A DNA stretch of 64,000 nucleotides, taken from the NCBI GenBank assembly GCA_015680685.1, contig MNCI01000885.1, positions 199,632 to 263,631 on the forward strand, in the 5' to 3' direction. The position numbers and the translations under genes were made by a program. Shown here in pieces: positions 45,397 through 57,050 of this stretch. How positions within the stretch are numbered: the first letter of the stretch is position 1; each line of letters opens with the position of its first letter. The notes below the pieces were generated by a model. The model did no database searches. It was given only the letters and a program-made list of their open reading frames with translations, and was not told the DNA's origin. The DNA comes from Gnetum montanum (lineage: Eukaryota; Streptophyta; Gnetopsida; Gnetales; Gnetaceae).

Positions 45397-46143
45397 TACC
45401 CCCATGACTAAATAAAAACTTATCCTCGAGTTCCTTACAAAATATTGTGAAGGTATGGGATTATTGAGTCAAAATGGAACTAATGGGATGACATGTGAAT
45501 AGATCATCATTACATGACAAGAAAAAACTGGTGTTCATGACAACAAGAGTGAACACCTTATTACATTGACATCAGGCCTCATTTGGTAGCTAAGAAAGAG
45601 AGAGAGAAAGAAGTGTTGCTACTGCCAACGCCAAGATTATACCTTTCATTGTCCATCGGTAAGCACGTCATCGATCTTGCTCCTTGCATAGCTGCTTTCA
45701 GCACTACTCCATTCCAAATGTTCCTTCCAGATCCCTTCCATTGTTGTATGATTTCCGTCTGCACACACAACACAATCTTATATTAGCAAGGGTAAATGAG
45801 TCATCATGTAATTGATACCTTGCTTCGATGTAAGTCCATTGGCTGAGTTGTGGTATGGCTGATATGGATCTAGAGATATAATAATGAGGACCACTGAAGG
45901 TGTAGGGGTTAGGAGAAAAATGAAAAAATTGGGCCTTGTACCCCCATGACTAATCGCGAACCTCTAGTAGCGATAGAATGAGAACAAGAATATGGAAAGA
46001 AAGAGACAACCAAGGCATCAATGAAATGGATGTCAAGATGGAAATGAACAAATAAAATTAATTACAAAATGTTAGGGGAAAGAGATTAACTGGTTCACTA
46101 AAGAGGAATGTCAATGGGTCCTCCCCAAAGTAGGCTCATGCAC

Positions 46144-46581
46144 TTAATGCCCTGACAACCCACATTCAAAGGGTTCGTAGGCTCTGGGAATGTCATTTTG
46201 AACAAGAGTTAAAATCTTAACTACAAGAATTTGCCAAAAAGAAAGTAATGTTTCAACCAAAATATACACTAATAATACAACTGGCAATGAGGTGAACAAT
46301 GAAGAGAAGGATGGAAAGAAGAGGATGGAATGGAATCTCAAGAACAAGGTGGTGTATTGCCCCTTGTGTGTTTCATGGTTAAAGTGACTTAGAACATCCC
46401 ATTCCAAGTTTGGCCTTAAAAAAACCACATCCAGTGACTTTGCATTAATACACTTGGCCAATCCATCCACTTGAATAACAAGGATGCATCTCCAAAAAGT
46501 CACCACCATTCCAACGAAACAAAGAAGGAGAGAATGGGAAGCGAGAAGGGCCTTAGTTAGAGAGAACATTTTTAGTTCCAT
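46144..46581 (-). CDS. Open 3'-region ORF of the deletion derivative (145 codons)
   Basis: Starts MELKMFSLTKALLASHSLLL and ends AYEPFECGLSGH. It has two or three hydrophobic segments (FHSILFFPSFSSLFTSLPVV, VLLVYILVETLLSFWQILVV) that could be membrane spans. The corresponding stretch on the plus strand (43617-44060) is full of stops. The position between the lost integrase and the 3' LTR is where env-like ORFs of Athila lie. No Env signature was recognised, so it could be chance openness in an untranslated region. Confidence 0.35.
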   Translation of the reverse strand: MELKMFSLTKALLASHSLLLCFVGMVVTFWRCILVIQVDGLAKCINAKSLDVVFLRPNLEWDVLSHFNHETHKGQYTTLFLRFHSILFFPSFSSLFTSLPVVLLVYILVETLLSFWQILVVKILTLVQNDIPRAYEPFECGLSGH

Positions 46582-46906
46582 AACCAGTGCTTGTAGCCCA
46601 AGGGATTATTTTGTTTAAGGGGTTACCATCTCCCCCATGACTGAGTGGAAAGGGTGAGGTTTGAAATAATGAGTGCCTGTTTGAATTTCATAGAAGTGTC
46701 CAACTTCTCCCGATTGATGTTCTTAGATTAAGGGAAGGAAGTTGGCGACGCTCATATTCCAATGTGTCTATGCCTTTGTTGTTGGCATGAGTTGTTCCCC
46801 CAGTTTATTCCATGCATGTTGATCTACTCTTTCAGTTAGTTGTCAACCACTAGGTATCTATTACTTGTGTGGTTTCTACATACAGACACCTTTGAATTTG
46901 TATTTC

Positions 46907-48693
46907 TTAGGCACACCAGTGACATGGAAGAGATGTTGAACATTCTTCCATGTCATCACACTCTGGGTTACTGTATGTGATGCATGGAACTTTCTTCTTC
47001 TTAATCATTCCATAAATGTTTACCTTTGATATCTCCAAGAAAAGATCGTGGATCCCTAGGTACGTGTCTACTGTACTTAGCCATGGCCTTTCAATTATAA
47101 TTGGGAAGCCCCCGTTGTTACTGTTAACTTCTATCACCAAGAAGTCAGCTAGGTATGACCACCCACACATAGTGGTAACTATGTCCTCCACAAATCCCAA
47201 GGGAATGGTGATGGACTAGTCAGCCAGCTCTAGTTGAATGTTGCTCTTCTTAAGTTGGGGTAGGTTCCAGGCTTGATACATTTCTCATGAGATTAAATTG
47301 ACTCCAGAACCTGAGTCAACAAGAGCCTTATGTGGTTCATTCTTAGTGACTTGGAGGTAGATTAAGGAACTTCCAGGATAAGTTAGTTTCCTGGGAAAGT
47401 GGCCTACCATGATCCAGTTAGTTACAGTATGTGTTAACATAACCGTCTGGGTTGAGCTCTGATTTTGGTTTGAAGGGAACTTCGAAGCCTTGTACGTTGG
47501 AGGCGTGTGCATAGACTCAACCGCTTGTTATTGTGAGAGCTTTTCTAGGTTTTTTGTTCTAAAGAAAGGTCTTTTCTTTTTGAAGTTTTCAAAACTAGTA
47601 GCTGTTTGAATGTTTATGGCTCTCGTAGCGTGACATTGCTGTGGTTGAGTGGGGAGTTCCCCTTGCATTTTTGGAGTAGGAGCTATGGGAATTACCGGTG
47701 GAAGAGAGGAGGATGGCATGGATGTGGAGGAGAAGGAGTCCTTCTAAAGTACTCCTGAACTTGGTAGTAATGTTGGGGAGTTGTGTGACCCATAGAGTCA
47801 CTTGGAAAAATCAGTTGATTCACATAATATCCATATGGGTCTTGTTGTCGATAAGGGTACTACTGTCTTGGCGGTGGCATCCCCCATGACTGTGGGTGTT
47901 GCCACTGCTGGTGTTGCCCGATGGGTTGTGGTGGAGTTCCACTTGGATACTACTTTAATGGTTGGTGGAACTGTCTTGACTTACCTTGGGGATAAGGTAA
48001 CCTTTGGGGTGTCTGCTGTTGGTTAAGTGCATACATCCCAGACTCTTGTAGATGTGAGATGATTGGGCAACATCCCTTGGGATGGTCATAATGGTAGATC
48101 TCACATCCACCATCATCATCTGTGTCTGAGTCCACAACCTCATCGGAGATAGTAGTTTTTCCCTTACCCTTGTCACGTGCAAGGCCTATATCTCTCCACT
48201 TTGTCTTACCTTTGTCACTACTTTGTTCCACCTTAGACTCTTTGATTTTCAAGACAGTTTTAAGTCTAGAGTTTAAGGAATCCCACAATTGATCCACCTT
48301 AGCCAATACTTCAGTTGTTAGCTTTTAAATTGGCAAGGTTTTTCTATTCACCAACTCTTCGAGTGGTGACTCATCCTCTTCATCACAAAACTTCACTCCC
48401 TTGTTTCGAAGAGAGGGATCACGGTTATATTCTTCCGTACTCTCTCTTTTTCATAGCTCCCCTTCTTCTTTGGCTACTTGTTCCAACAAGCGATGAATTT
48501 CATGGGATCTAAGTTCTGATAGTCTCCCTTAAGCATAAGTCCCAAGGGTTCTCCTAGTTTCATACCTTAGCCCATCTACGATGTGGCAGAGTTGATCTCG
48601 CTATGCGTAACCATGGCCCAAGCAACGATGTAACAATGCATAGTTTCTTGTATTATCCCTAGGTGGTGCATTGCTCTTGTTAGAAGAAGACAT
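46907..48693 (-). pseudogene. Shortened Gag and protease of the deletion derivative
   Basis: The start MSSSNKSNAPPRDNTRN at 48693 matches the Gag start at 19386, but after about 17 codons it jumps to the capsid part (YALLHRCLGHGYA), so most of the N-terminal half is deleted. 48306-47950 gives the zinc-like block (CEIYHYDHPKGCC, second Cys lost). The protease at 47512-46907 keeps ALVDSGSGVNLIS, an intact D-S-G, and PIIIERPWLSTVDTYLG. Stops occur between the blocks. Confidence 0.82.
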
Positions 48694-48817
48694 TGTTATT
48701 TAATTCAGTGTGCTAATTAACCATTATATAATTTTTTTAAAATTAACCCTAAGGCTCATTTAAGCTCCCAACGATGTGAATGATCTCTTATGTTCTACTT
48801 AGCACACAAACACTTAG

Positions 48818-48835
48818 TCCCCAGCAACGGCGCCT
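48818..48835 (-). other. Primer binding site of the deletion derivative
   Basis: The minus strand reads AGGCGCCGTTGCTGGGGA, the tRNA-Asp type site, next to the LTR that starts at 48837. Confidence 0.85.
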
Positions 48836-48836
48836 A

Positions 48837-49647
48837 TGATGAGTGGTGAGGTACCCCTACACTCAACCATACGAATATGAGCATAACACACGCGATCTGG
48901 TTGAACTCTGCAGACTAAGTGCCTACATGCCTCATGGAACACTTAAGGTTAATTATTCATTATCTTCCCAGACTTGTATTTGTCACGGTGTATGGTTAAG
49001 TAAGTTCGAGGTATATGATTTTTATAGCTTTTTTGGTTTTATCTCCTATGCTATTGAGGTGAAGGATTGAGAAGACTAATTACTAACTTTAACTAACTAA
49101 CTAAGTCTAAATTAACCTAGCATCAACATCCGTTTCCACTTGCCATTCGCACCCTGAACTAATGCAACCGTGGTTACCAAATGCTAATCGTTGCTGGGAT
49201 CACCACGCGTAACGCACATGCTCAAAGCAGTCGTATTGAGGCACTTAACTAGGAGAGAAGGTTTGAGAAAGATTTAATAACTAAGAAAGTAATTAAATGA
49301 TAAAAAATGAATAACATTAAATAAAATCCTAATTAGCCTATTCCATTTACTCCAAGGTTTATCCAAGAAGTTTGTCTTTATTACCGTACACAAACTTGTG
49401 TTCAGGTACAATGTCTGCTCGAATAGAGATCCGTTCACTTTGGAGTTCCTACTACGGGAACATCGAAATTAATCTATCTCTAGAGTTGAAAAACTACCAG
49501 AGTTTCGCTACAGTCTAGGCCTATATGGAAAACAAGGGAGAGCCGCCTCTTATTTATAGACTTGGCGGTGCACCGTGATATCGCGGGGGACAACGCGATA
49601 TCACGTACACGTTATTGCGAGGGATGTGATATCGCGACGGCCGCGAT
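48837..49647 (-). repeat. 5' LTR of the deletion derivative (truncated at N)
   Basis: Genomic TGATGAGTGGTGAGGTACC at the left end. On the right the GATATC-rich U3 runs into the N at 49648. The usual terminal CATCCCATCA is missing, so the LTR end and its target duplication are lost in the assembly gap. Confidence 0.88.
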
Positions 49648-49648
49648 N
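49648..49648. other. Assembly gap (N)
   Basis: A single N inside a run of GATATCGCG palindromes joins the truncated LTR to host-element sequence. Confidence 0.9.
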
Positions 49649-49755
49649 CACATGTCATCCCATTCACCATTAGTTCTATTCAAGTTAATAATCCCATACC
49701 TTCCCAATATTTTGTAAGGAACTTGAGGATGAGTTTTTATTCACTCATGGGGGTA
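49649..49755 (+). other. Resumed 3' end of the Athila-like internal region
   Basis: Matches the reverse complement of about 45397-45500. It ends CTCATGGGGGTA directly before the 3' LTR; the G run is the likely polypurine tract. Confidence 0.75.
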
Positions 49756-50593
49756 TGATGGGATGTGATATCGCATCGGCTGCGATATCACATACATGAT
49801 GTATCATACACGATATCGCATCTTCTCCTGTGATATCACGTACACGATATCGCAGCGCACTACCAAATCTATAAATAAGAGGTGGCTCTCCCTTGTTTCT
49901 CCATCTAGATCTATACCCTTATCGAAACTCTCACAATTTTACCTCTGTAGAGAGAGAATAATTTCCATGTGCCCACAGTAGGAGTCCCAAAGTGAACGAA
50001 TCTTTATTCGAGCAAATATTGTACCTGAGCACAAGTTTGTGTACAGAAATAAAGACGAACTTTTGGATAAACCTTGCAATGCATGGACTAAGATAAATAG
50101 GACTTTAATTAATATTAAATGGCTAACTGCTTTATTAGTTAATTAAACCTCTCTCAACCCTCAACTCTCATAGTTAAGTGCATTCAGTACGACTGCTTTG
50201 AGCACGTGCGTTATGCTTGGTAATCCAAGTAACGAATAGCATTTGGTAATCCCAGTAGCATTGCATTGGTTCAGGGTGTGAAACAGAAAGTGGAAATGGA
50301 TACTGATGCTAGGATAACTAAGGCTTAGTTAGTTAAAGTTAGTTATTTAGTTTCTTCACTCTTTCCTCTCTTAGCATAGGTGATAAAAACATAAAAGATA
50401 TAAAAATCATATACCTCAAGTTCACTTAGCCATACAACCATGACAATTACAAGTGAGCTTGGAAAGACGATGACTAATTAACCTTAGGTGTTCCATAAGA
50501 CGTGTAGGCACTTAGTCTGCGGAGTTCGACCGGATCGTGCATGTAACGCTCATATTCGTATGGTTGAGTGTAGGGGTACCTTGCCACTCATCA
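49756..50593 (+). repeat. 3' LTR of the Athila-like element
   Basis: 838 bp, TGATGGGATG ... CCACTCATCA. The U3 has six GATATC modules between 49766 and 49855. The TATA box is at 49870-49877. It is followed by ATTGC, matching ATTGT before the 5' LTR. Confidence 0.92.
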
Positions 50594-50639
50594 ATTGCAA
50601 AAAATATTTCTATGGTGTTCATGTCTAATGCTATTTATA

Positions 50640-51450
50640 TTATACAATCAACATGTTTATTCTTTATAATGAATTTTGAACCATTTACCTATTTTAACTT
50701 TTAGATGGTGAGATCCCATTCATACTTTGCCAACTATGCATCATAAAAGATGAGGAATAGCACTAGATAAATAGTTTTTCTTTGAACTAAAGTCTCTCTA
50801 ATACTATTCAAATATAATTATTATTTCCATTGATATTTCCCCAAAGTTTTTGAAAAACTATTTATTTTACCAAATTTAGGAACTTTTTTAGGATTAGAAT
50901 AAAGAATGTGCTTTTGAATTATCCATTTATTAAGCTATAGAATTCCCTCATGAAGTTGGGTTTTCATCATTGCTTTTTAAGGTATTAATCAAATGAAGAT
51001 GTAGAAAGATTATGAGTGGAGGTTAGAAATTTACAAGTAATTTTGACATCTAAAGATATAACCTCTACTTTAAGAAGTATAATATCATATTGTGTTTATC
51101 TCTTCACTTTAAATTCATCAAGGAGAAAAAGGTTTTGAATTTCTTCTATCTATTGATAACATTTATTTGATAGAGTAGAACCCCATACAATGCACCCATT
51201 AAGAATAATTAATTGAACACTTGCATGGTGAAGTTGATTTTAGATATTCTAGACTAGAATAGATTCATTCTTACATTTGCTTTTTAAAGTAAATAAGGCT
51301 TTCATACCAGTTGCAACTCTTGAGTAAACTCTTGAGTAATGCATTGATCCTATTTGTAATTACAGAAGCATTCTAAGCCAAGATATTTGTAAGAGGAAAT
51401 TATGTTTACATGTTTAGGTCTTATAGTAAAATTTATAGAAAATAATTTTT
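50640..51450 (-). pseudogene. Minus-strand LINE ORF2 fragment (post-palm region)
   Basis: The minus strand near 51430-51130 reads RPKHVNIISSYKYLGLECF, then KALFTLKSKCKNES, then LIILNGCIVWGSTLSN in shifting frames. It corresponds to RYLGLDLSYNCKWK and RALFHFKRKCQKEAI of the LINE at 8340-8828. It is therefore a third, older copy of that LINE family. The ends are uncertain. Confidence 0.6.
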
Positions 51451-53415
51451 AATATCTCCAACAAGATAATTTTCAATACCTCCATCTATGAGCTTAAGAC
51501 AGTTTTCTCCATATCACAAGCAAAAAATTAAAATTTATGTTCTATAAAATTGTCTTAAAAATTATCTTCTATAAAAAATTAAATCCCATAAAAAGTAAAA
51601 AATTTCCCTTAATCTCTAACTTTATTTCACCAAATATAGTTTGGATGAATATAGCTTTTTTACTTGGTTGATTGTGTTATCTTTGTTTTAAATGCAAACA
51701 CAAATGTGGCATACGAATAGTGAAAGAGTATGAATTCTATAGTTGGTGAGGATTTGTTGCTAAATGAATAAATCAAAGTTGTTTTTGATGAATTTTTTTA
51801 AAACAAGTTTCACAAGATGAATGCCATCACTCTGTAAGTGAACAAAGCAAAGTTGCATTGGATGAATTTCTTCAAGTTTTTTTTTTTAAAAGATGAATGC
51901 CCTAGCTATGGAGGTTTGCAATTGCACAAATAAAAAAGAGTTTTTTTGGAATGAATTCCATATTTTTTCATTTGATTTTTTTGGGTGAATTCTACAATGA
52001 ATGCCCTAGCTATTGAGTGTTTGCAATTGTGCGAATACATAAAAGTTATTTGAAATGAAATCCATACTATCTAGTTTGAGTTCTTTTCATGGTTTGAATT
52101 AGAATGTTTTTTCAACTTTAAGATGTTTTTTGGTTAGCTTTGATAATTTTTTTGTTTTATATTAAAAATTATTTTCTATGAAAAATTAAATCCCATAAAC
52201 CATGGATAAATTTTGACACTATTTTTAAAAAATTTTATATTCCTGTATTTTATTTTTTAAATGTTAATAAACCAATTAGCACAAATCACAAATTTGATAA
52301 TAGAATAGGATTAAAAGTTTCCCTAAGGTGTAAGAAGTTTAATCCAAGTGTAGCTTCAACAAACATGAACATAGAACCATTACGTTGTAACATCAAATTA
52401 TGGAGTCCTTAAGGCATTCAAGATGAAGACTCTTAACAAGATTAATGGATTCAAGAATGACTATCCCACGAGAGCAATATATGATAATAGGGAATAATTA
52501 TTACATACATTGCCTCATATTTGATGCATGATAGAATCACCATCTTAAACTATCACAAGGACCAACTAGTAGGAGAGAATGTGTTTCTTCCACGAATCAT
52601 CATAAAATATTTGGAACACATAATTAATATGCATAAACTGAAGATCATCAATAACATTCCCTTGCCACATTATATGATTATTTAGCATAAAATTTTGAGC
52701 TAGAGCACATTTTTGTGTTTTACATAAGAGCTCAACTTAATAAGAAAGAAACTTCCTTAAATTAACCAATGCTTGAATCATTTTATCATCTCAATTCCAG
52801 GTAGGTAATGCATGATTGTGTCACCTTCTTATGATAACTATTCTTGTCACTAACAAACTCAAAAGTCATCAAAACCTCTATTTGCTCAAGGTAGATAACA
52901 CATATATATGTCATCTACTTGTAGCAAATGTTCATACAATTGGATCCTCCATAATCATAGGACTAGGATTTATTTACTAGTCTTTAGCCATCTCCTTTGA
53001 ATTGCCACAAGAACGAGAATCAGGCTAGTTTAGACAAAAATTTATGGTAGGATGGAAATTCAGTGGATTTAATGCATGAGGAGGCAGATGTAAAAACAGG
53101 CCATCAATGTTGATGGTGGATATTTATCTATAGAAGGAGAAGAAATGATATTATAGTAGGCAAGTACTATTATGATTATTTTTATTTTAGATGTTCCCAT
53201 TAAATGGGGGAATAACATATATATCAATGAAAATATTTTTTATTCTCACTCTATATTTACTATTCATTCCATATACTAAAATTATTCTTATAGAATGATT
53301 TATATTTTTTTTAGGATCAGAAAGGGCCAAGATCATACCTTTTTAAAAGCCCTTGTAATATTGTCTTCTAGCTCTCCATTATTTGTGAATGTGTAACCTC
53401 GAATTGAAGAAGACA
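51451..53415. other. AT-rich stretch without a recognisable gene
   Basis: No ORF of note. It contains one copy of a dispersed repeat (52125-52345) that recurs at 59985-60195, and a related AT-rich block near 51540-51600. A partial duplication of an AATGCCCTAGCTAT-centred segment is at 51893 and 51999. Confidence 0.55.
52125..52345 (+). repeat. Dispersed AT-rich repeat, copy 1
   Basis: Matches 59985-60195 in the same orientation. Shared landmarks are GCTTTGATAATTT, TATATTAAAAATTAT, ATTTTATATTCCT and GTAAGAAGTTT. The nature is unknown; no ORF. Confidence 0.7.
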
Positions 53416-53420
53416 CCTAA

Positions 53421-53840
53421 TGTTGATTATTATGTAGTGTAGAAATTACTTTCTCCTACTTTGAATAATTCTTTTTAAAAAAGTTGTTTGGGTTAGTAAC
53501 TTTTTAAATTATTTAAAGATTTTTATCATGTAATTTTTTTGTTAAAAAATAATTTTTTTGTAGTAGTTAGATGTTAGTTGTGATGAAATTCACTTAGTCA
53601 TGTTGAGTTTAACTCCCATTTGAGTTTGTTTTTTTTATAACGGCAATTAGAACAGTTGCTTTATTATGCGAAAAAAAGCCTAATGTAAGGTTTTTTCAAA
53701 AATAATAGAAGAAGTTATCAGTCTCATATGTCTCAAGGTTTATTACAATTTAAATTTTGTCATGGTGAGTTTTACAATGATTTGATTTTCATAGTTCAAT
53801 TTCTTAATTTCTCATCTTATCCATTATGCTCATTCTACTA
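53421..53840 (+). repeat. 5' LTR of the Copia element
   Basis: 420 bp starting TGTTGATTATTATGTAG. Followed by TTAGTACCAGAGGTG, a mutated form of the tRNA-iMet primer site TTGGTATCAGAGGT. Confidence 0.85.
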
Positions 53841-53879
53841 ATTAGTACCAGAGGTGTTAAACCATTTGCATGGCTACTA

Positions 53880-54800
53880 AACAAATCAAAGACATTTTGA
53901 AGTATTTTGTTATTTTTTATGGCTCTCAATATTTTACTTATTGGTCATATATAATGAAATCCCTCCTCCAAGTTCATGAAGTATGGGAGTATGTTAAATC
54001 TGGTTTTGTTGTGCCTCTAGATTTGATGATGAGAGAATAGAGGAATAAGCTCAAAAGAGATAGGAAAATTGATGATTATTTTTACCAGTATTTCAAAGGC
54101 AATTGTAACTAGAATCATTACTAAAGACACATCCAAGGCTTGTTGGAACACCTTGTAAGAAGAGTACAAAGGTGATGAGGTAAATAGGAAGTTAAAGAAA
54201 ATGAAATACAAGACCATGTTTAATAATTTGAAGATTACTAGAGGAGAGTTTCTCTCTCATTATTTTGATAGGCTTCAAAATATTTAAAGAAATTTGGATT
54301 AGTAAAATTGTAGCTTCACAATGCAATAGAAGGAAAATAAGATGATGCAAATTCTTTATAATGATTATAGATTATCCACCTCCATTAAAATTATTGTTCG
54401 AAAAAAAGACCTCTCTGTCTATACAATTAATGAGTTAATTACAAGCTTGAAAGCTTTAGAAGAATTGAATATTTTAGATCTAAATGAGAATGCTTATGTT
54501 GTAGCTCCAAGCCTTTTAAGAGGTGGAAGGTTCACTAGAGGAAGAAGAGAAGGAGTTAGATTTAACTATTCAAGTGAATAGATGCAATCAAATGACACAA
54601 GGCCTCAAAATTCTAGAGGATTTTAGCCAAGAGGTAGAAGTTTTCAAAAACTTTCTGGAGGAAGTAGAGGTCCTATAGGTGGTAGGACAAATTTCCAGCC
54701 AAAAGGAGGTCAAGATGCATCATCTTCATCAAGTCCATGGTGTACCTTTTGTGGTAAGAGATGACATTATGAAGAAAGAAGTTGGCAGAAGATTGGTATT
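53880..54800 (+). pseudogene. Copia Gag
   Basis: 54090-54350 in broken frames gives the UBN2-type pattern (KACWNTL, EEYKGDEVNRKLKKMKYKTM, ITRGEFLSHYFDRLQNI). The open stretch 54342-54581 continues with VRKKDLSVYTINELITSLKA. A Gly/Arg-rich block precedes the zinc knuckle WCTFCGKR-HYEERSW near 54738-54780, with one stop inside and the last Cys replaced by Ser. Confidence 0.8.
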
Positions 54801-54899
54801 CAAAATCTTACAATTCAAGATACTAAAGAAGGTGAGAACCCTACTTCACAAGATAGAGGCAAACAAATTATAGATTGTCAAGATGACTCAAATTTTGAA

Positions 54900-55780
54900 G
54901 CACTCACGGTGTCTAATAATATCACTTCAAGTAAATGGATCCTTAATCGTGGTTGTTTAAACCACATGACTCCTCAAAAAGAAGCTTTTAGTGAGTATAA
55001 TTTCAATGGAAACTTGGACACAATCAAAGGTAGAGTTGGTGAGTAGATCCAAATTGAAGGAATTGGAAAAGTTCTTGTTACTCTTAGATATGGAAATCAA
55101 GTTTAGGTCCATGATGTTTCTACGTTCCAAAATTGTCTAATTCTTTGCTTTCAGTTGGATAGATGATGAAAAGGGAAAATAAGTTTATTTTTGAGGATGA
55201 CATTTGCACAATTTTAGACTCAAATAGCTAAGCTTACAACACTAAAAAATCATATCTACTTTCTTGGAGCCACATTTTTACAGAATCATGTTGATGAGAG
55301 GCTTACTTTTACAGCCAAGATTGAAGAGGTGAGATTGTGGCATTGGAGGCTTGGGAATTCCTCCTATAAAAACATTGAGAAGTTGGTTAGATTCAAGGTT
55401 GCTTTTGGTTTAAAGTTATTAAATTTTCTCAATGATGTTTGTGACACATGTCTTAAAGGCAAGCAAAAATCCTTCGCTCATGTAGCTCATGTGGAAAAGA
55501 AGGCACATCCACTAGAACTTTTTCATATGAATGTGGTTGGACCTATGCCCACAGTTGCAATAAATGGAGGAAGATAGTTTTTTGGTAATTATTGATGATT
55601 TTTCTAGGTATGATTGGTCATATGTTTTACATTCCAAGGATGAAGTATTCCTTATGTTCAAGAATTTTTAAAAGCTTACTGAGAATAGGTTTGGCTTTAC
55701 GATTAAGTCAATTAAGTGAAATCATGGTGGTGAATTTGTTTCAAATGAATTTGATGATTATTGTGCTGAATGTGGAATAG
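54900..55780 (+). pseudogene. Copia protease and integrase (N-terminal part)
   Basis: Near 54930-54975 the protease motif reads KWILNRGCLNHMT, where WILDSGCSNHMT is usual: the catalytic Asp-Ser are Asn-Arg. The open stretch 55329-55577 is the integrase zinc region (LWHWRLGNSSYKNIEKL and CDTCLKGKQKSFAH). The core then decays through 55592-55780 (IDDFSRYDWSYV-like, NHGGEFVSNEFDDYC in the other frame). Confidence 0.8.
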
Positions 55781-56352
55781 AAAAGCAAACCACATGTATG
55801 TATTCATCCCAAAGAAATAACATAGTAGAAAAGAAGAATATGTCTTATAAGATATGGTACTATGTTTGTTAAAACATGCCTCAATTTCGAATGAATATTG
55901 GTATGAGACAATCCACAGTGATCACTTCATCAAATTGAGAGAAGACTCCTTATCAATTGCTTTATGGTAAGCCTCCAAATTTATCTCATTTAGAGATTTT
56001 AGGTTGTATTTGTTATGTCAAGATTCTAAACTTGTTAATAGATAAGTTGGATGATAGAGGCAAAAGGTGTTTGATTTTTGGTTATGATTCAGGAACATGT
56101 GGATATAAATGTTTTGATTCCCTTGATAAGAATTGGTATTGCTCTAGAAATTTTGTATTTGATGAATCAATGGTAGGTTCTAATGAGTTTCACAAGCTTG
56201 ATCAAGATAAGGAGCAAGAGCACAGTTCAGGACTTTGGGTGGAAAAGAAGCACCCACATTTTCAAATGTTGGATATAGAATTTAATGGAAGAATGATAAG
56301 AAGTCAAGCCATTGCTCATGTTGCATATGCAACTCTTGCACATGAGCCATGA
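55780..56352 (+). pseudogene. Copia integrase C-terminal part
   Basis: 55957-56352 has 131 open codons: LLYGKPPNLSHLEILGCICY and GKRCLIFGYDSGTCGYKCFD are the conserved Copia integrase tail. The final stretch before RT is linker. Confidence 0.8.
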
Positions 56353-57050
56353 AATGTTAAGAAGGCTCTCAAATCTCAAGTTTTGATTGAAGCCATGAAG
56401 AAGGAATGAGTTCTATTAAAAGAAATGAAACTTGGATGTTGGTCGACAAACCAAAAGGGAAGAAAGTCATTGACATCAAATGGATCTTCAAAACAAAATA
56501 TAATAAAGTTGGTAAAATTATTGCACACAAGGTAAGACTTGTAGCAAGAGGTTTTCTTCAAAAGAAACATATTGATATTAATGAGATTTTTGCTCGTGTT
56601 TCCAGATTTAAGACTATTAATCTTATGGTCTCCCTTGCTACTCATAAAGGTATGAAACTCTACCAAATGGATGTTAATTTTGCATTTCTTAATGGAAAAT
56701 TAGAATATGAGATTTATAGTTATCAACCTAAAGGTTTTGAGGTTCAAGGGTAACAAAGGAACGTTTGGAAGTTCAATAATGCTTTGTATCTCCTCAAGAA
56801 AGCTCCAAGAGCTTGGTTTTATAGAATTAATGAATTATTTCTCAAGAATGATTATAGGAGTTGTATGTGTGAGCCTACCTTGTACTTTAAACATAAAGGT
56901 TCTGATTTCATCATTCTTTCACTTTATGTTGATGACTTGATTGTTATGGCTACGTTTGAAAAATTAAATGAGAAATTCATGCATGATATGAAAGGTGAGT
57001 TTGAGATGAAGGATTTGGGAGTCCTTAAATATTTTTTAGGAATCTAAATT
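56353..57050 (+). pseudogene. Copia reverse transcriptase
   Basis: 56406-56753 holds the fingers: NETWMLVDKPKGKKVIDIKW, ARGFLQKKHIDINEIFARVS and YQMDVNFAFLNGKLE (the DVKTAFL region). One TAA at 56752 is followed by 56784-57047: KAPRAWFYRINELF and the intact catalytic loop ILSLYVDDLIVMAT, then MKDLGVLKYFLGI. Apart from that stop it is fairly well preserved. Confidence 0.9.

Larger units (their letters stand above)
44617..49647 (-). mobile_element. Deletion derivative of the Athila family, reverse orientation
   Basis: On the minus strand: LTR 49647-48837, primer site 48835-48818, a shortened gag, PR, a junction near 46690, a 3' region, then LTR 45396-44617. RT, RNase H and IN are absent: sequence equivalent to 22680 in the host element joins directly to sequence equivalent to about 42860. 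It lies inside the 3' region of the larger Athila element, so it inserted later. Its right end is cut by the N at 49648. About 90 bp expected of the host element around the insertion are also missing. Confidence 0.85.
18419..50593 (+). mobile_element. Athila-like Ty3/Gypsy retrotransposon, twice interrupted
   Basis: The ends are 5' LTR 18419-19240 and 3' LTR 49756-50593, both TGATG...CATCA. They are flanked by ATTGT (18414-18418) and ATTGC (50594-50598), a near-perfect 5-bp target duplication. The tRNA-Asp type primer site, the gag-PR-RT-RH-IN order and motifs such as SYYRRFI and GTENVVADHLSRL place it near Athila. Removing the inserted Tat element (17354 bp) and the inverted derivative (about 5031 bp) leaves about 9.8 kb, a normal Athila size. 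All coding parts carry stops. Confidence 0.9.

Noticed and set aside
52900-52925. Palindrome ACACATATATATGT as a regulatory site
   Set aside because: Simple AT alternation in an AT-rich region; nothing around it suggests function.
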